Of a stretch of 63,146 nucleotides of DNA, positions 49,607 to 59,049 are shown piece after piece. The stretch's first letter is position 1. The number at the start of each line of letters is the position of its first letter. The position numbers were made by a program, and so were the translations under genes. The DNA is from JBBDWZ01 sp050732575 (lineage in GTDB: Bacteria; Gemmatimonadota; Gemmatimonadetes; Longimicrobiales; RSA9). The DNA is taken from NCBI GenBank assembly GCA_050732575.1, contig JBOHRF010000004.1, forward strand, positions 1 through 63,146, given 5' to 3'. Under the pieces are notes generated by a model. It made no database searches. It saw only the letters and a program-made list of their open reading frames with translations, and was not told the DNA's origin.

Positions 49607-50388
49607 AGCTGTCCCGGCTGTTCGTCTATCCCGTGAAGTCACTGGCAGGCATCGAAGTGCAAAACGCCCAGGTCGATGATTTCGGCGTGGTCAAGGACCG
49701 GCGCTGGATGCTGGTCGATCCGGCCGGCATTGCGCTAACCCAGCGCGACCAACCGCGCATGGCGCTGATCCGTCCTACTCTGATTGACAACGTGTTGCGA
49801 CTGGATGCGCCCGGCATGCCGTCGCTGTTCGTGGATGATTTTGGCCTGGCCCAGCGCACTGTCACCGTCTGGAATGACACGGTCACTGCGGAAGACGCGG
49901 ATGACGCTGCCGCGGAATGGCTGTCTTCCTTCCTGGAAACCGATGTGCGGCTCGTCTACATGCCCGACACCACGTTCCGCCGCATCGATCCGGATTACAG
50001 CAACGCCGAACGGCGCGTGAGCTTTGCCGATGGCTACCCGTTCCTGCTCGTCTCTCAGGAATCCATGGATGAGCTGAATCGCCGCCTCGAGCACCCCATG
50101 GGCATCGAGCGCTTCCGGCCCAACCTGGTGGTGAGCGGCGCATCCGAGCCGCATGCAGAGGACAACTGGGGGCGTATCCGCATTGGCAGCATCGAATTCG
50201 ATGTCGTGAAAGCGTGTGCGCGCTGCGCCGTGCCTTCCATCGATCCGGTCACTGCGCAAAAAGGCAAGGAGCCCAACCGCACACTTGCCACGTATCGCAA
50301 GCGAAACGGCGAGGTCTACTTCGGTCAGAACGTAATTCACGCTGCACCCGGTACATTGCGTGTGGGCTCCGCGGTCACCCTGCTCTAG
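49603..50388 (+). CDS. MOSC domain protein (MOSC-N + MOSC, YcbX/mARC-like)
   Basis: 261 aa. The N-terminal beta-barrel domain (LFVYPVKSLAGIEV, VKDRRWMLVD) and the MOSC core (RFRPNLVVSG, DNWGRIRIGSIEFDVVKACARCAVPSID) are clear. The Cys in KACARC corresponds to the molybdenum-coordinating position in mARC and YcbX. Such enzymes use sulfurated Mo-cofactor to reduce N-hydroxylated compounds. It overlaps the M14 gene by 4 nt, so the pair is co-translated, though a functional link is not obvious. Confidence 0.9.
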   Translation: MKLSRLFVYPVKSLAGIEVQNAQVDDFGVVKDRRWMLVDPAGIALTQRDQPRMALIRPTLIDNVLRLDAPGMPSLFVDDFGLAQRTVTVWNDTVTAEDADDAAAEWLSSFLETDVRLVYMPDTTFRRIDPDYSNAERRVSFADGYPFLLVSQESMDELNRRLEHPMGIERFRPNLVVSGASEPHAEDNWGRIRIGSIEFDVVKACARCAVPSIDPVTAQKGKEPNRTLATYRKRNGEVYFGQNVIHAAPGTLRVGSAVTLL

Positions 50389-50504
50389 CTCGAAGCGCGG
50401 GACTTTATGATCACGCCTTCCAAGCCGCGCCTCGCAGTGCGTTCCAATGCGCAGCCGACCTGGCGCGTATTCAACAGCCATTACCCAGTCCGCAGAGGGC
50501 TCGC

Positions 50505-50893
50505 ATGAGACGAATGCTCGTGGTTGTGGCGCTCAGTGCGTGCGTGCTGGCTGGCTGTGCGTCGTCCAGTGGCTCGCGCGGTCTGCAACCGAGCCGGCGC
50601 GACGTCATAACTCGCGTTGAGATCGACTCGATGGGAGCACAGACCGCTTACCAGATCGTGGAGCGCCGCCGCCCGGATTTCTTGATATGCGACCTCAGGG
50701 AAACATCGTCGTGTCACTCCCCTGGGTGTACGTCGACGGGAGGCTCGCTGGCCCCATCGCTGTTCTCCGTGATATTGCGTCCGAGCTGATTGAAGAGATC
50801 CGCTTCGTCAGCAGCGAGCAGGCCACGACACGTTACGGCCGGGATCACGTGGCAGGAGTCATAGAGATCAAAACTGTGGCAAGAAAGACATAG
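50505..50893 (+). pseudogene. Small lipoprotein gene with one frameshift (TonB plug-like)
   Basis: A lipoprotein start (VLAGCASSSG, ATG 50505) reads to about 50680 (QIVERRRPDFL), then the frame must lose one base (shift near 50680-50686) to continue as PWVYVDGRLAGPIAVLRDIASELIEEIRF and RYGRDHVAGVIEI, ending at 50893. The joined product of about 128 residues matches small lipoproteins in which the plug-like segment of SusC/TonB receptors stands alone. The frameshift is again a missing base, as in the gene at 15383. Confidence 0.7.
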
Positions 50894-50966
50894 GGTTGTA
50901 AGAAAATAACTGACTCACATAATCAGAGCGAGGGTCGAATCGAATAGTTCCAGGATGGGCAGTGGA

Positions 50967-51473
50967 TTATCGAGCCATACCGGCGCGTAATTGTCGAAAG
51001 CCGATCCACCTGACAATCGGCACGGTGAACGCGGGATCGCCGCCACCGTCTTCCTCACCCGTACCGCCCACGATCTGGTCAATGCCCTTGACCACGCCGA
51101 AGGCCGCAGCGGCCGCGCCCAGTGTGAACAGCGCGGTCCGCCATGGCGAGACTTTGCTCGCCATGATCGATTGGATTTCTGCGATCTCGAGTCGCACAGT
51201 GTCCCGGATCACAATATCCTGAAACGCGCTGCTGCTGCGTGCCACCAGCACATCCAGGGACAACGAAGACGCAGTAGACTCGACGATCCTGCCGTCCAGA
51301 CGCACGATCGGATCGTCCAGGCCCTGGCTGCGGCGCACCGCAGCTTCTGTGGTGAGCCGGGCGCGTACGTCCATCCCCGGACGCGGTGACTGAACCGGCA
51401 CGTAGCTGTAGCATGCGGTACTGACGGCCGCACACATCGAAACCAGAACTGCGCGCGCTGCGGCTCGGCTCAT
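50967..51473 (-). CDS. Lipoprotein with one membrane segment
   Basis: 168 aa with a lipobox-like AVSTAC (Cys about residue 21). A short beta domain (about 60-105, PIVRLDGRIVESTASSLSLDV...IRDTVRLEIAEIQ) is followed by a hydrophobic helix (TALFTLGAAAAAFGVVKGI). The layout resembles the protein at 44897-45424. Function unknown. It overlaps the upstream lipoprotein gene by 4 nt. Confidence 0.72.
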   Translation of the reverse strand: MSRAAARAVLVSMCAAVSTACYSYVPVQSPRPGMDVRARLTTEAAVRRSQGLDDPIVRLDGRIVESTASSLSLDVLVARSSSAFQDIVIRDTVRLEIAEIQSIMASKVSPWRTALFTLGAAAAAFGVVKGIDQIVGGTGEEDGGGDPAFTVPIVRWIGFRQLRAGMAR

Positions 51474-51901
51474 ATCACCACGATTTCCCGCGTGATCTGC
51501 TGGTTGAAGGTGAAAAGAAACCGATACGGTTGACCCGCAGTCAATGGACCACCTTCGTCGAACTCTTTCCTGCGGTCCACATACACTTCCATGCGGAGCG
51601 ACTGGAAATCTGCATCCTGGCGCGCCGCCTCCGCAAAGAAACGCGGATCGCCCCGGAGTGAATAAACCCTATCGTGCGGCAGCGTGATGACCGTCGTATC
51701 GGACTCGAAGATCACGACGCGCGTTTGCCCAATCTCGTTAACTGCCGCCACGAATCTCGTCGAGGTAATCAGCCGCACCTGCTTGCCTGCGTCACCTTTA
51801 ATGACCACGCGAACCTCTTCAGGCGTGCGGTCTTCGAACCAGTCACAGCCGGCCAGCAGGCCGGCCGCCAGAACCACCCATGCGACAAGTCTCATCGGCA
51901 T
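51470..51901 (-). CDS. Lipoprotein of unknown function
   Basis: 143 aa from the ATG at 51901 (GAGAG upstream); an ATG two codons later is possible. Clear lipobox LLAGC. The mature part is beta-rich (EVRVVIKGDAGKQVRLITSTRF, RVVIFESDTTVITLPHDRVYSL) and ends in a strand pair. No family was recognised. Immediately downstream of the SusD/SusC genes on the same strand, it may be part of that locus. Confidence 0.72.
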   Translation of the reverse strand: MPMRLVAWVVLAAGLLAGCDWFEDRTPEEVRVVIKGDAGKQVRLITSTRFVAAVNEIGQTRVVIFESDTTVITLPHDRVYSLRGDPRFFAEAARQDADFQSLRMEVYVDRRKEFDEGGPLTAGQPYRFLFTFNQQITREIVVI

Positions 51902-52010
51902 TACTCTCAATGTGCGACGCGGTCCGCGGATTACGACATCGCCGCGGACCGCGTCAGTTCTCCTCTGTGTCTCCGCGTCTCCGCGTGAGACCCTTCCGTT
52001 CCCTACGACC

Positions 52011-53354
52011 TCAGCAATCCGGGATCAGCGAGTTCGCATTCCGCTCGATGCACGTGATGGGCAGTAGCGTGCCCGGACGTGTCCTGGCTTCCGAATTCGC
52101 GTGCCACAGCGGGTCTCTGACACCAAAGCGGTACATGTCCAACAGCCGCACGCCCGTTACGAACAGGCCTGCGCGGCGCTCGTGCTTCAGAATGTCGATG
52201 GCTGGTACCTGGCCCGAGTAAAGCGTCAGGTTGTTGAGCGCGCGCACCGCGTTGATGTGTGTGGTGAACCCGGCCGTGTTTCCTTTGGCCAACTCATCTT
52301 CGGCCAGAATCAGTCGCATGTGCCTGACCGATGTCAGCGTCAGGGGCGCATAGATGTTGCCCGCCACGCCAATGTTTGTGCTGGTCTTCCACTCCTGCAG
52401 GAAGGCCAGGATGCGCGCGTCCGCCGCCTGATCGAGCGGGTCCTGAAGTTTGACCGCGAGTATTGTCTTGGGAGCCGCCTTGTCGACGCGCACAATGCTC
52501 GTCGTATCAAACTGCTGCTCGCCCCGACTGTTGATCTCGCTGGCCATGGTGCTGCTCAGCGTGGTCGAGGTGAACTCCATGGCGTAGCGCCAGGTGGGGG
52601 CCACCCTGGCGATGACTGCGGCCGCGTCGGCGGATGCACCGGCCGAGCTCACCAGCGGTTGGGTCGAGATGGTTGGTTTGATCTTGTCCCAGATGCCCCG
52701 CGAATGTTTGGCCCGTGCGCGCAACGCCAGCGCCCGAGTGATCAGCTCGGCGTTATTGATTTCGGTGGCCACGGTCACGGCTTTGTCCAGCTTGGTAATG
52801 GCCTGGTCGAGCACCGTCTTCATGTTGGTGGGTCCGAGCGCGGACGCCTCCTCTTGTTTGTCACCGAACACGAAGTCTTCCTGCGTCTCGCCGATGATCG
52901 TGTAGATCAGACCTGCCATCAAATACGCCCGGGCCTGCTCCGTCTTCATGGCCGTGGTTGGCGTTTTCGCGACGTGCCCGTCCACGGTCTTCACGGCTCG
53001 GTCCGCCAACCAGCGGGCCTGGCCCACCACCGGAAACGCTGCGTCCGTGAACTCGTTCGCGGGATTGGAGACAAATCCCTGGTCCAGCTGTCCCCATGCG
53101 TCACGCGAACCAATCCATACGATCTCATCGGCGGCCACAAGGTACCCCAGCCATTGCACCGAGATGCCGCGCCAGTTGGCTGCCACGGCACCGTTCACGA
53201 GCGCGGCAGCCGCCGCCGGTGCGTCGATGCTTTCCTCGGTCAGGTTGTTCGGGTTGTTCACTTCCAGAATGTCACACGCCGGCAGAAGCAGCCCGAGCAT
53301 GAGCACGGGCACGAGTTCCGTCCAGCGCTTCCGAGTCGATTGATTCGTAGTCAT
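52011..53354 (-). CDS. SusD/RagB-like nutrient-uptake lipoprotein
   Basis: 447 aa with a lipoprotein leader (LLLPAC, Cys about residue 27) followed by the SusD-typical DILEVNNPNNLTEE. Helical TPR-like body with WRGISVQWLGYL, a run of helices from VGQARWLADRAVK, and a C-terminal INAVRALNNLTLYSG. SusD-type proteins cap the SusC channel and bind glycans or other solutes at the cell surface. It lies 10 nt after the SusC gene in one operon. Unlike Bacteroidota loci, no glycan hydrolase is present, so the solute may not be a polysaccharide. Confidence 0.9.
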   Translation of the reverse strand: MTTNQSTRKRWTELVPVLMLGLLLPACDILEVNNPNNLTEESIDAPAAAAALVNGAVAANWRGISVQWLGYLVAADEIVWIGSRDAWGQLDQGFVSNPANEFTDAAFPVVGQARWLADRAVKTVDGHVAKTPTTAMKTEQARAYLMAGLIYTIIGETQEDFVFGDKQEEASALGPTNMKTVLDQAITKLDKAVTVATEINNAELITRALALRARAKHSRGIWDKIKPTISTQPLVSSAGASADAAAVIARVAPTWRYAMEFTSTTLSSTMASEINSRGEQQFDTTSIVRVDKAAPKTILAVKLQDPLDQAADARILAFLQEWKTSTNIGVAGNIYAPLTLTSVRHMRLILAEDELAKGNTAGFTTHINAVRALNNLTLYSGQVPAIDILKHERRAGLFVTGVRLLDMYRFGVRDPLWHANSEARTRPGTLLPITCIERNANSLIPDC

Positions 53355-53364
53355 TGTTGCCTCC

Positions 53365-56300
53365 TCAGAAGCTCACACGAGTGGAGAACGTGATCCGGCG
53401 CGGGATCGGAACCTGCCAGCCATCGGTGGCATCCAGGAAATTGCAGTCCAGACCTGCGTTGCAGCGGCCGCTCAGGATCACTTCCGGATCCATGCCCTTG
53501 AACTCGTCTTTGACAAACAGCGCCAGATTGCGCGCACCCAGGCTGATCTGGGCACTGGCCAGGCCCCAACGCTCGACGAATGAAACAGGCACGCGGTACG
53601 TCACCGACGCCTCGCGCCAGCGGATGTGGTCGGCGGGCGTGATGGAGTTGAGCCCATCGAGCGGCGCCAATCCCTCGCACTGCCGCGCCCAGTCGACCGC
53701 CGCATCCAGACGGGCGGCAGCCGTGCTGGCCGGACTGCGCATGGCCGCCTCAAACCCGACGCAGTTTGGGACATTGCGGCCGATCGTCGGGCTGGAGCGC
53801 CGGAATTCGCCCGACAGGTCATGATAGAAGAAGTCGCCAGCCTTGAATTCCATGATTCCGCTGAACTCGAAGTTGCCGAGGAATCCGAGGGTCCAACCGA
53901 ACGTGCCCTGCCAGTCCGGAGTCGATTTGCCCAGATAGCTCAGCAAAGGACCGGTTCCACACCCGGGGCTTACACCCGCAAGCCCGGAAGCGACCAGGTT
54001 GGACTTGGAAAGCGGCTTGCCGTTCGTGGTGTTGCCCTGAACCAGTGGTTTGAACGTGCTGGGGTCACGTGGCGTCGCAAAATATAGAAGCGCCTGATCC
54101 CGGGTCGGCTCCGTGCAGTTTCCCAGGATCTGCAGCGGTATGGCCACATCTGCCACTTTCGCCCCTAAGAACGACCCAGGGGAGAACCCCTCCGCCAAGT
54201 ATTGGCGGTAGCGCGAGTAGCTGCCACCGGTCTTTAACGGCGGCGCGCCACCCATGTCCGTAATCTCCTGCTTCAGGAAAGCACCGTTAGCAAAGAGGTT
54301 GAGGCTCACATTGCTCCGCTGAAAAACGGTGCCCTGCACCGCGACGTCGAGACCCTGCTTGTCTAACTGGCCGATGTTATCGAGCTGCGTATTGATGAAG
54401 CCGCCGCTCGGCGCAAACTGGCGAGCTACAAGCGCGTCCGTCACTTTCGTTTTCCAGTATGTGAAGTTGACGCTGGCACGGTCGCGGAACAGCCCCACCT
54501 CCGCTCCCCCTTCGATTTCCATGGCCACTTCGGGCTTCAACGCCTGATTGCCCAGGCCGTCCGGGCGAATGCCAGGGCCATCGATGGAGGCCTGTGCGGA
54601 GTAGGTCGTGAATTTGGCAAACGAGCTGGGTTGCAAACCGGATTTGCCCAGCGCGCCGCGCACCCGGATTGTCGAGAATAAGGGATGATCCCACCCGAAC
54701 GCCTGGGTCGGCACGATGGACACGTTCACTTTGGGATAGAACGCGGTATTGAACGCCTCACCGAATGCGCTATTCGCATCCCACCGACCGCCGACTGTTA
54801 CGAACGCCCAGTCCTTCCAGCCCAGTTGGTCCTGGAGATAACCGCCCACTTGCGTGTTCCGGGACCAGAACTCGCCCACGGTACGTTCGGCAGCCGCACC
54901 CGCCACCTCGAGACCCGGGCCAGGGAAACGTGTGCCAGAGCCGCTGCGTGATAGCCGCTGCGACAGGAACCCCTGCGCGCCGGCCAGGAACGTGCTCTGG
55001 ATGTTGTCTGTCACCCGCGCGTCCCAGGAAGCCTTGAAATCGCCCGTCAACACGCGGTTCCGAATCTCTTCAATGGCCCGGATGCCCTCGGGATTGACGG
55101 TCGAGTAGTTGTCCACCGTGTAGCCGAACGGGCGGAAGAAGAAGTTCGATTCATTGATGAAATCCACGCCGAACGTGGCATCCAGTTTGACCGACTGCAC
55201 GGGCGCGTAATTCAGGTTCGTGCTCCCCGTGAAGTGGTTCGACTCCACCTCCGTGATCTGGTAGACCCCTTCGTTCGCGGTCATGAAATTGTTTGTGCCG
55301 TACAAATTGACCTTGGGGCAATTGGGGCCAAGCGACGTGCACGCCAGCCGCAAGAACGTTTGGGTCAGGTTGGGGAAAACTCCGTAGATGTTGTTGCCGT
55401 TGTTGGGCACGCTCCCCTTCATCTCCGCGTACATCGTGTTCACGCCCACCCGCACTTTCTCGATCGGCGTGATCACTACGTTCGCGACTGTTTGCGCGCG
55501 CCGTTGTGTGTCGTTCGTCTCCTTGAAGCCACGGTCGGTAAACAGGTTGCCGAAGGCAATCGGGCCATCTTCATCCTGGAAGCGCCCGCTTACGAAGTAA
55601 TTCATGCGATCGCTGCCGCCCGTGACCGACAACGAATAAACCTGGTTGATGCCCGTGTTGAAGTAAGTCGGTATCAGGTTCTCCTGGAACGGCTCGAACA
55701 GCCCCACCGTTTTGCCCCAACGTTCTTGAATGCGAGCGACGTCGGCCTGAGACTCCGCAAAGTCCGCCAGCGGAAGAATCCGGTTGGTCGGCATCTTGAT
55801 GGCCGTCTGATCAATTGATAGGGTGAAGCGAGGCGCGCCCGAGCGTCCCTTCTTCGTGAAGATCTGGATCACGCCGTTCGAGGCCTCGGTGCCGTACAAG
55901 GTCGCCGCAGCAGCGCCCTTCAAGATTTCGATGCGCTCGATGGATTCGGGCGGAATGTCATCCAGCTTGGACGGATTGCCCTGCGGAGCAAACATGGTCG
56001 CGGAGCGGTCCATGCGGATCCCGTCCATGTAGATGATCGGCTCGTTGTTCTGCGACAGGCTCGAGCTGCCACGGATGCGAATACGCGCGCCCTCACCCGT
56101 ATAACCGCCCGATGGGAGCACGGCAACGCCCGCCTCACGGCCCGCCAGAAGCTGCGAAACGTCCGTAACCGCCGCGGTTGACACTTTGGCGGCGTCGATG
56201 CTCGCAATCGTATTGCCCAGCTTCTTGCGTTGCGTTGCCACGCCTGCCCCGGTAACCACGATCTGGTCGAGCTGGATCGCAGTCTCCGCCAGCGCCAGGT

Positions 56301-56610
56301 TCACCTGCGCGGTCGCGCCCGGGGTTACGGCCGCCGTCCCCTGCGCTTGTTTGTAGCCAACCAGCTGCGCCGTCACGGTGTGTTGGCCGGCCGGCACGTT
56401 TTGCAGTAGGTAGCGGCCATCGGTATCGGTGATGTTGCCGATGCCGGTGGGCGGAATGAACACCTGCACGCCCGCGAGTGGACGGTTGGTGGCCACGTCT
56501 ACTACACGACCCGTTATCCTGCCTGTCTGTTGCGCTCCTACTGAGGCCAGTCCACTGCTAAGCAGGGCCAGCCCAACAGCGGCAGTTCTTGAGACCATTC
56601 GCCAACGCAT
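53365..56610 (-). CDS. SusC/RagA-type TonB-dependent outer-membrane receptor
   Basis: 1081 aa from the ATG at 56610 (GGAGGCATGC upstream). Signal peptide (about 1-26), a carboxypeptidase-regulatory domain (about 28-105, ITGRVVDVATNRPLAGVQVF), the TonB plug (about 120-250: QIVVTGAGVATQRKKLG, SQLLAGREAGVAVL, IRIRGSSSLSQNNEPIIYMDG, IEILKGAAAATLYGTEA) and a large barrel. It ends with a Phe-terminated strand (RRITFSTRVSF). It imports a bulky solute with energy from TonB. Paired with SusD downstream. Confidence 0.95.
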   Translation of the reverse strand: MRWRMVSRTAAVGLALLSSGLASVGAQQTGRITGRVVDVATNRPLAGVQVFIPPTGIGNITDTDGRYLLQNVPAGQHTVTAQLVGYKQAQGTAAVTPGATAQVNLALAETAIQLDQIVVTGAGVATQRKKLGNTIASIDAAKVSTAAVTDVSQLLAGREAGVAVLPSGGYTGEGARIRIRGSSSLSQNNEPIIYMDGIRMDRSATMFAPQGNPSKLDDIPPESIERIEILKGAAAATLYGTEASNGVIQIFTKKGRSGAPRFTLSIDQTAIKMPTNRILPLADFAESQADVARIQERWGKTVGLFEPFQENLIPTYFNTGINQVYSLSVTGGSDRMNYFVSGRFQDEDGPIAFGNLFTDRGFKETNDTQRRAQTVANVVITPIEKVRVGVNTMYAEMKGSVPNNGNNIYGVFPNLTQTFLRLACTSLGPNCPKVNLYGTNNFMTANEGVYQITEVESNHFTGSTNLNYAPVQSVKLDATFGVDFINESNFFFRPFGYTVDNYSTVNPEGIRAIEEIRNRVLTGDFKASWDARVTDNIQSTFLAGAQGFLSQRLSRSGSGTRFPGPGLEVAGAAAERTVGEFWSRNTQVGGYLQDQLGWKDWAFVTVGGRWDANSAFGEAFNTAFYPKVNVSIVPTQAFGWDHPLFSTIRVRGALGKSGLQPSSFAKFTTYSAQASIDGPGIRPDGLGNQALKPEVAMEIEGGAEVGLFRDRASVNFTYWKTKVTDALVARQFAPSGGFINTQLDNIGQLDKQGLDVAVQGTVFQRSNVSLNLFANGAFLKQEITDMGGAPPLKTGGSYSRYRQYLAEGFSPGSFLGAKVADVAIPLQILGNCTEPTRDQALLYFATPRDPSTFKPLVQGNTTNGKPLSKSNLVASGLAGVSPGCGTGPLLSYLGKSTPDWQGTFGWTLGFLGNFEFSGIMEFKAGDFFYHDLSGEFRRSSPTIGRNVPNCVGFEAAMRSPASTAAARLDAAVDWARQCEGLAPLDGLNSITPADHIRWREASVTYRVPVSFVERWGLASAQISLGARNLALFVKDEFKGMDPEVILSGRCNAGLDCNFLDATDGWQVPIPRRITFSTRVSF

Positions 56611-57158
56611 GCATGCCTCCGCGTGAGGGACGGGGAAAGGGATCACCACACGATCCGCACAAAAACTCATTAGCCAGCACGGCAATGCGAGGAGCGGCAA
56701 TGCCACTCTCGCAGCCGACCTTGGGGGTCGGCGACGTGACTCGACCCGCGCAGTCCGGTCACCCGGCCACGCAGCTCATCAGCTCTGTTTTTTCGTACAA
56801 GACCCGCACGGACCGGCGCATTCGGTGGCGTGCGGCAGATAGAAACGCGACGCTCCTACGCGGAGCCGCGTGTTTCAGCGTCGAAAAGATCTAGAACAAC
56901 AGATTCATTGCCGGGCAGCGCCCGCCGCTTCATTTCAGGGGCGGTTTGGCAAACCCGCTCGCAACGGGGATGTAACTAGTAGATCTCGGCATTGCTTGGC
57001 AGTATTACCGACGCCGTATTCGGCTGTCAAGCGTGCCTACGTTGATTGGAACGTCCCAGTTGCCTCACTCCTGACATACGCGTCCGCCTGCCGACCGTCC
57101 GCAGAGCTTGTATACAAAGCGGTCTTTCTCGCTGCTGAGCCTTCATTTCCTTATCCGG
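56611..57158. other. Intergenic region upstream of the SusC gene
   Basis: About 550 nt with no supported gene. It must contain the SusC-D promoter on the minus strand; no clear box stood out. GC content is lower than in the genes. Confidence 0.5.
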
Positions 57159-57650
57159 TCAGGTATCGAATAACGAGACCATTTTTGCACCGCCCACGTT
57201 CATGCGCATGATAACGCGGGTCCGCTCGGCCCGTCGGAATTGGCGCATCTGCATGGGCATCGGCAGGCGGGCAAAGGCCGGGTCGTCCGGTTCGGGGACC
57301 CAACCCTCTTGGGTAGACTGGGCCGTGACCTGGTCGGCCACGGAATCCACCTCGGGCGTCTCCCAGGTGGCCATGATGTGCCCGTCTGAACCGTCGGTAA
57401 TGGCGGCCTTGCACCCCGGGATGAAAGGCAGGTTCGCGGGATACAGGGCAGGCCGGTCGATGCCTGGCTCAAAGACACGCAACCGCCATCCTTTGCCATC
57501 AGTCTGCTCGACCTGCACGGCTCGCACGCCGGGCGGGGTAGCTTCTACCCGCGCCCGGGACCCATCCGGCAGCTGCAATTCGGTCCCTGCCTCGGCGTCC
57601 TTCAGCGCTGCCATCACCGCCTGTACGGCCGCAATCTCCGCCGGATTCAA
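57159..57650 (-). CDS. Hypothetical protein
   Basis: 163 aa, no signal peptide, no membrane helix. Starts with a helix (EIAAVQAVMAALKDAEAG) and has strands around TELQLPDGSRARVEA and an RRAERTRVIMRMN segment near the C-terminus. No family was recognised. It lies 30 nt after the VWA gene on the same strand and is probably part of its unit. Confidence 0.6.
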   Translation of the reverse strand: MNPAEIAAVQAVMAALKDAEAGTELQLPDGSRARVEATPPGVRAVQVEQTDGKGWRLRVFEPGIDRPALYPANLPFIPGCKAAITDGSDGHIMATWETPEVDSVADQVTAQSTQEGWVPEPDDPAFARLPMPMQMRQFRRAERTRVIMRMNVGGAKMVSLFDT

Positions 57651-57680
57651 CCTTTGCCTCCCGACTCTCCCGACACGCCC

Positions 57681-58970
57681 TTACTTGATCTTGCGCGTGC
57701 GCCGCCGCAGAAAGTCGCGCATGACGTACTGCCCCAGCGTCATGGTGTTTGTGAAATACGCTTTTCCGCGGGCCATTTCACAGACTTTTGCCACAAACTG
57801 AATCAGCGCCGCTTCACGTGCCAGCATGAAGGTGTTGATCAAGATTCCCGCTTTCCGGCAGGCCGCCACTTCGGTCAGCGTTTCCCGGATCACGCGCGGA
57901 TCGAGACCTGCCGGATTCTTGTAGATCCGGCCGTCCGACAGGGTGATTGCGCTCGGCTTGCCGTCCGTGATCATCACGATCTGCCGCATGTCCTTGCGCT
58001 GGGTCAGCAGGATCTTGCGCGCCAGCTTCAGACCTTCCGCGGTATTGGTGTGATAGGGTCCTACCTGTGTATGTGCCAGCTCGCTCAGTGGGATTTCGCG
58101 AGCCCGATCGCCAAACGTGACCACGCGCAAGGAGTCGCCCGCATATTGGGTTCGGATCAAATGGGACAACGCCAGGGCCACTTTTTTGGCCGGCGTAAAC
58201 CGGTCCTCGCCATACAGAATCATGGAATGCGAGATGTCGAGCATGAGCACGGTTGCGCACGAGCTGCGATACTCCGCCTGATGCACCATCAAATCCGGGT
58301 AGTCCAGGTCCAGCGGGACGCGCAAGCCATTTCGGGCCAACGCATTTTTTAGCGTGGCCGGAATATCCAGGTTGAGTGTGTCACCAAACTCGTACGCTTT
58401 GGAAACCGCATCCGCTTCCACGCCCGTGGCCAGGTGCGGCGTATCGTGGCTACCAAAGCTGGATCGACCCACCGCCGAGAGTAAATGCTTGAGCGTGCGG
58501 TAGCCCAGGAAATCGATGCCCTTCTGCGTGAGGTTGAATTCCACTTGCTGCGCCGCCCGCGCTTCTTCAATGTGACCTTCCAGCGGCAGCTGCTCATACG
58601 ATCCCGGCATCTGCGGCGCAGGACCGGTATGCAGATATCCTTCCTCTACCAGTCGCCGAACCAGCTCATCGAGCATTTCGGCAATTTTCTCGCGCGTTTT
58701 TTCGCTCGGCTGGCCATCACCGCGCAGCTCTTTCAGCATCTCCGGTGTCAACTGCCCGCTTTCGATCAGCGCTTGCAGCAACGCCTGCTTGAGCGCATCC
58801 AGTGAACGATCGTTACTTTCCTCGCCCGTCCAGCCCCACCAGGGATGATAGTTCGGGCCGCCCGCAAACCCGCTTTGCAGCAGGAAATCCGCTAACCGCT
58901 CGAGCAACCCCTGGACGTTCAGCGCGTCGAAGAGCGTGCCGTTGTATTTGCTGTACGTGGTGTATCGCAT
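57681..58970 (-). CDS. VWA domain protein, partner of a MoxR ATPase
   Basis: 429 aa from the ATG at 58970 (GGGGGCACC upstream). A helical N-terminal half (about 1-215) is followed by a von Willebrand A domain with a MIDAS metal site: DISHSM (about residue 241), TFGD and the TDGKPS loop (ITDGKPSAIT). VWA proteins of this form work with MoxR-type AAA+ ATPases as metal-insertion or protein-activation chaperones. The matching ATPase is at 60828-62288 on the same strand, with mutY and a toxin-antitoxin pair (opposite strand) between. Confidence 0.88.
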   Translation of the reverse strand: MRYTTYSKYNGTLFDALNVQGLLERLADFLLQSGFAGGPNYHPWWGWTGEESNDRSLDALKQALLQALIESGQLTPEMLKELRGDGQPSEKTREKIAEMLDELVRRLVEEGYLHTGPAPQMPGSYEQLPLEGHIEEARAAQQVEFNLTQKGIDFLGYRTLKHLLSAVGRSSFGSHDTPHLATGVEADAVSKAYEFGDTLNLDIPATLKNALARNGLRVPLDLDYPDLMVHQAEYRSSCATVLMLDISHSMILYGEDRFTPAKKVALALSHLIRTQYAGDSLRVVTFGDRAREIPLSELAHTQVGPYHTNTAEGLKLARKILLTQRKDMRQIVMITDGKPSAITLSDGRIYKNPAGLDPRVIRETLTEVAACRKAGILINTFMLAREAALIQFVAKVCEMARGKAYFTNTMTLGQYVMRDFLRRRTRKIK

Positions 58971-59049
58971 GGTGCCCCCTCTCCCGAGGAGCCGTCTCGA
59001 TGGACGTACCGCTTTTGCCCCATTCACCGCCCGATCAGGGCCGCGCTGC

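Noticed and set aside
48194..49642. 482-aa open frame on the minus strand
   Set aside because: Antisense of the M14 carboxypeptidase with all zinc ligands; the frame has no domain features.
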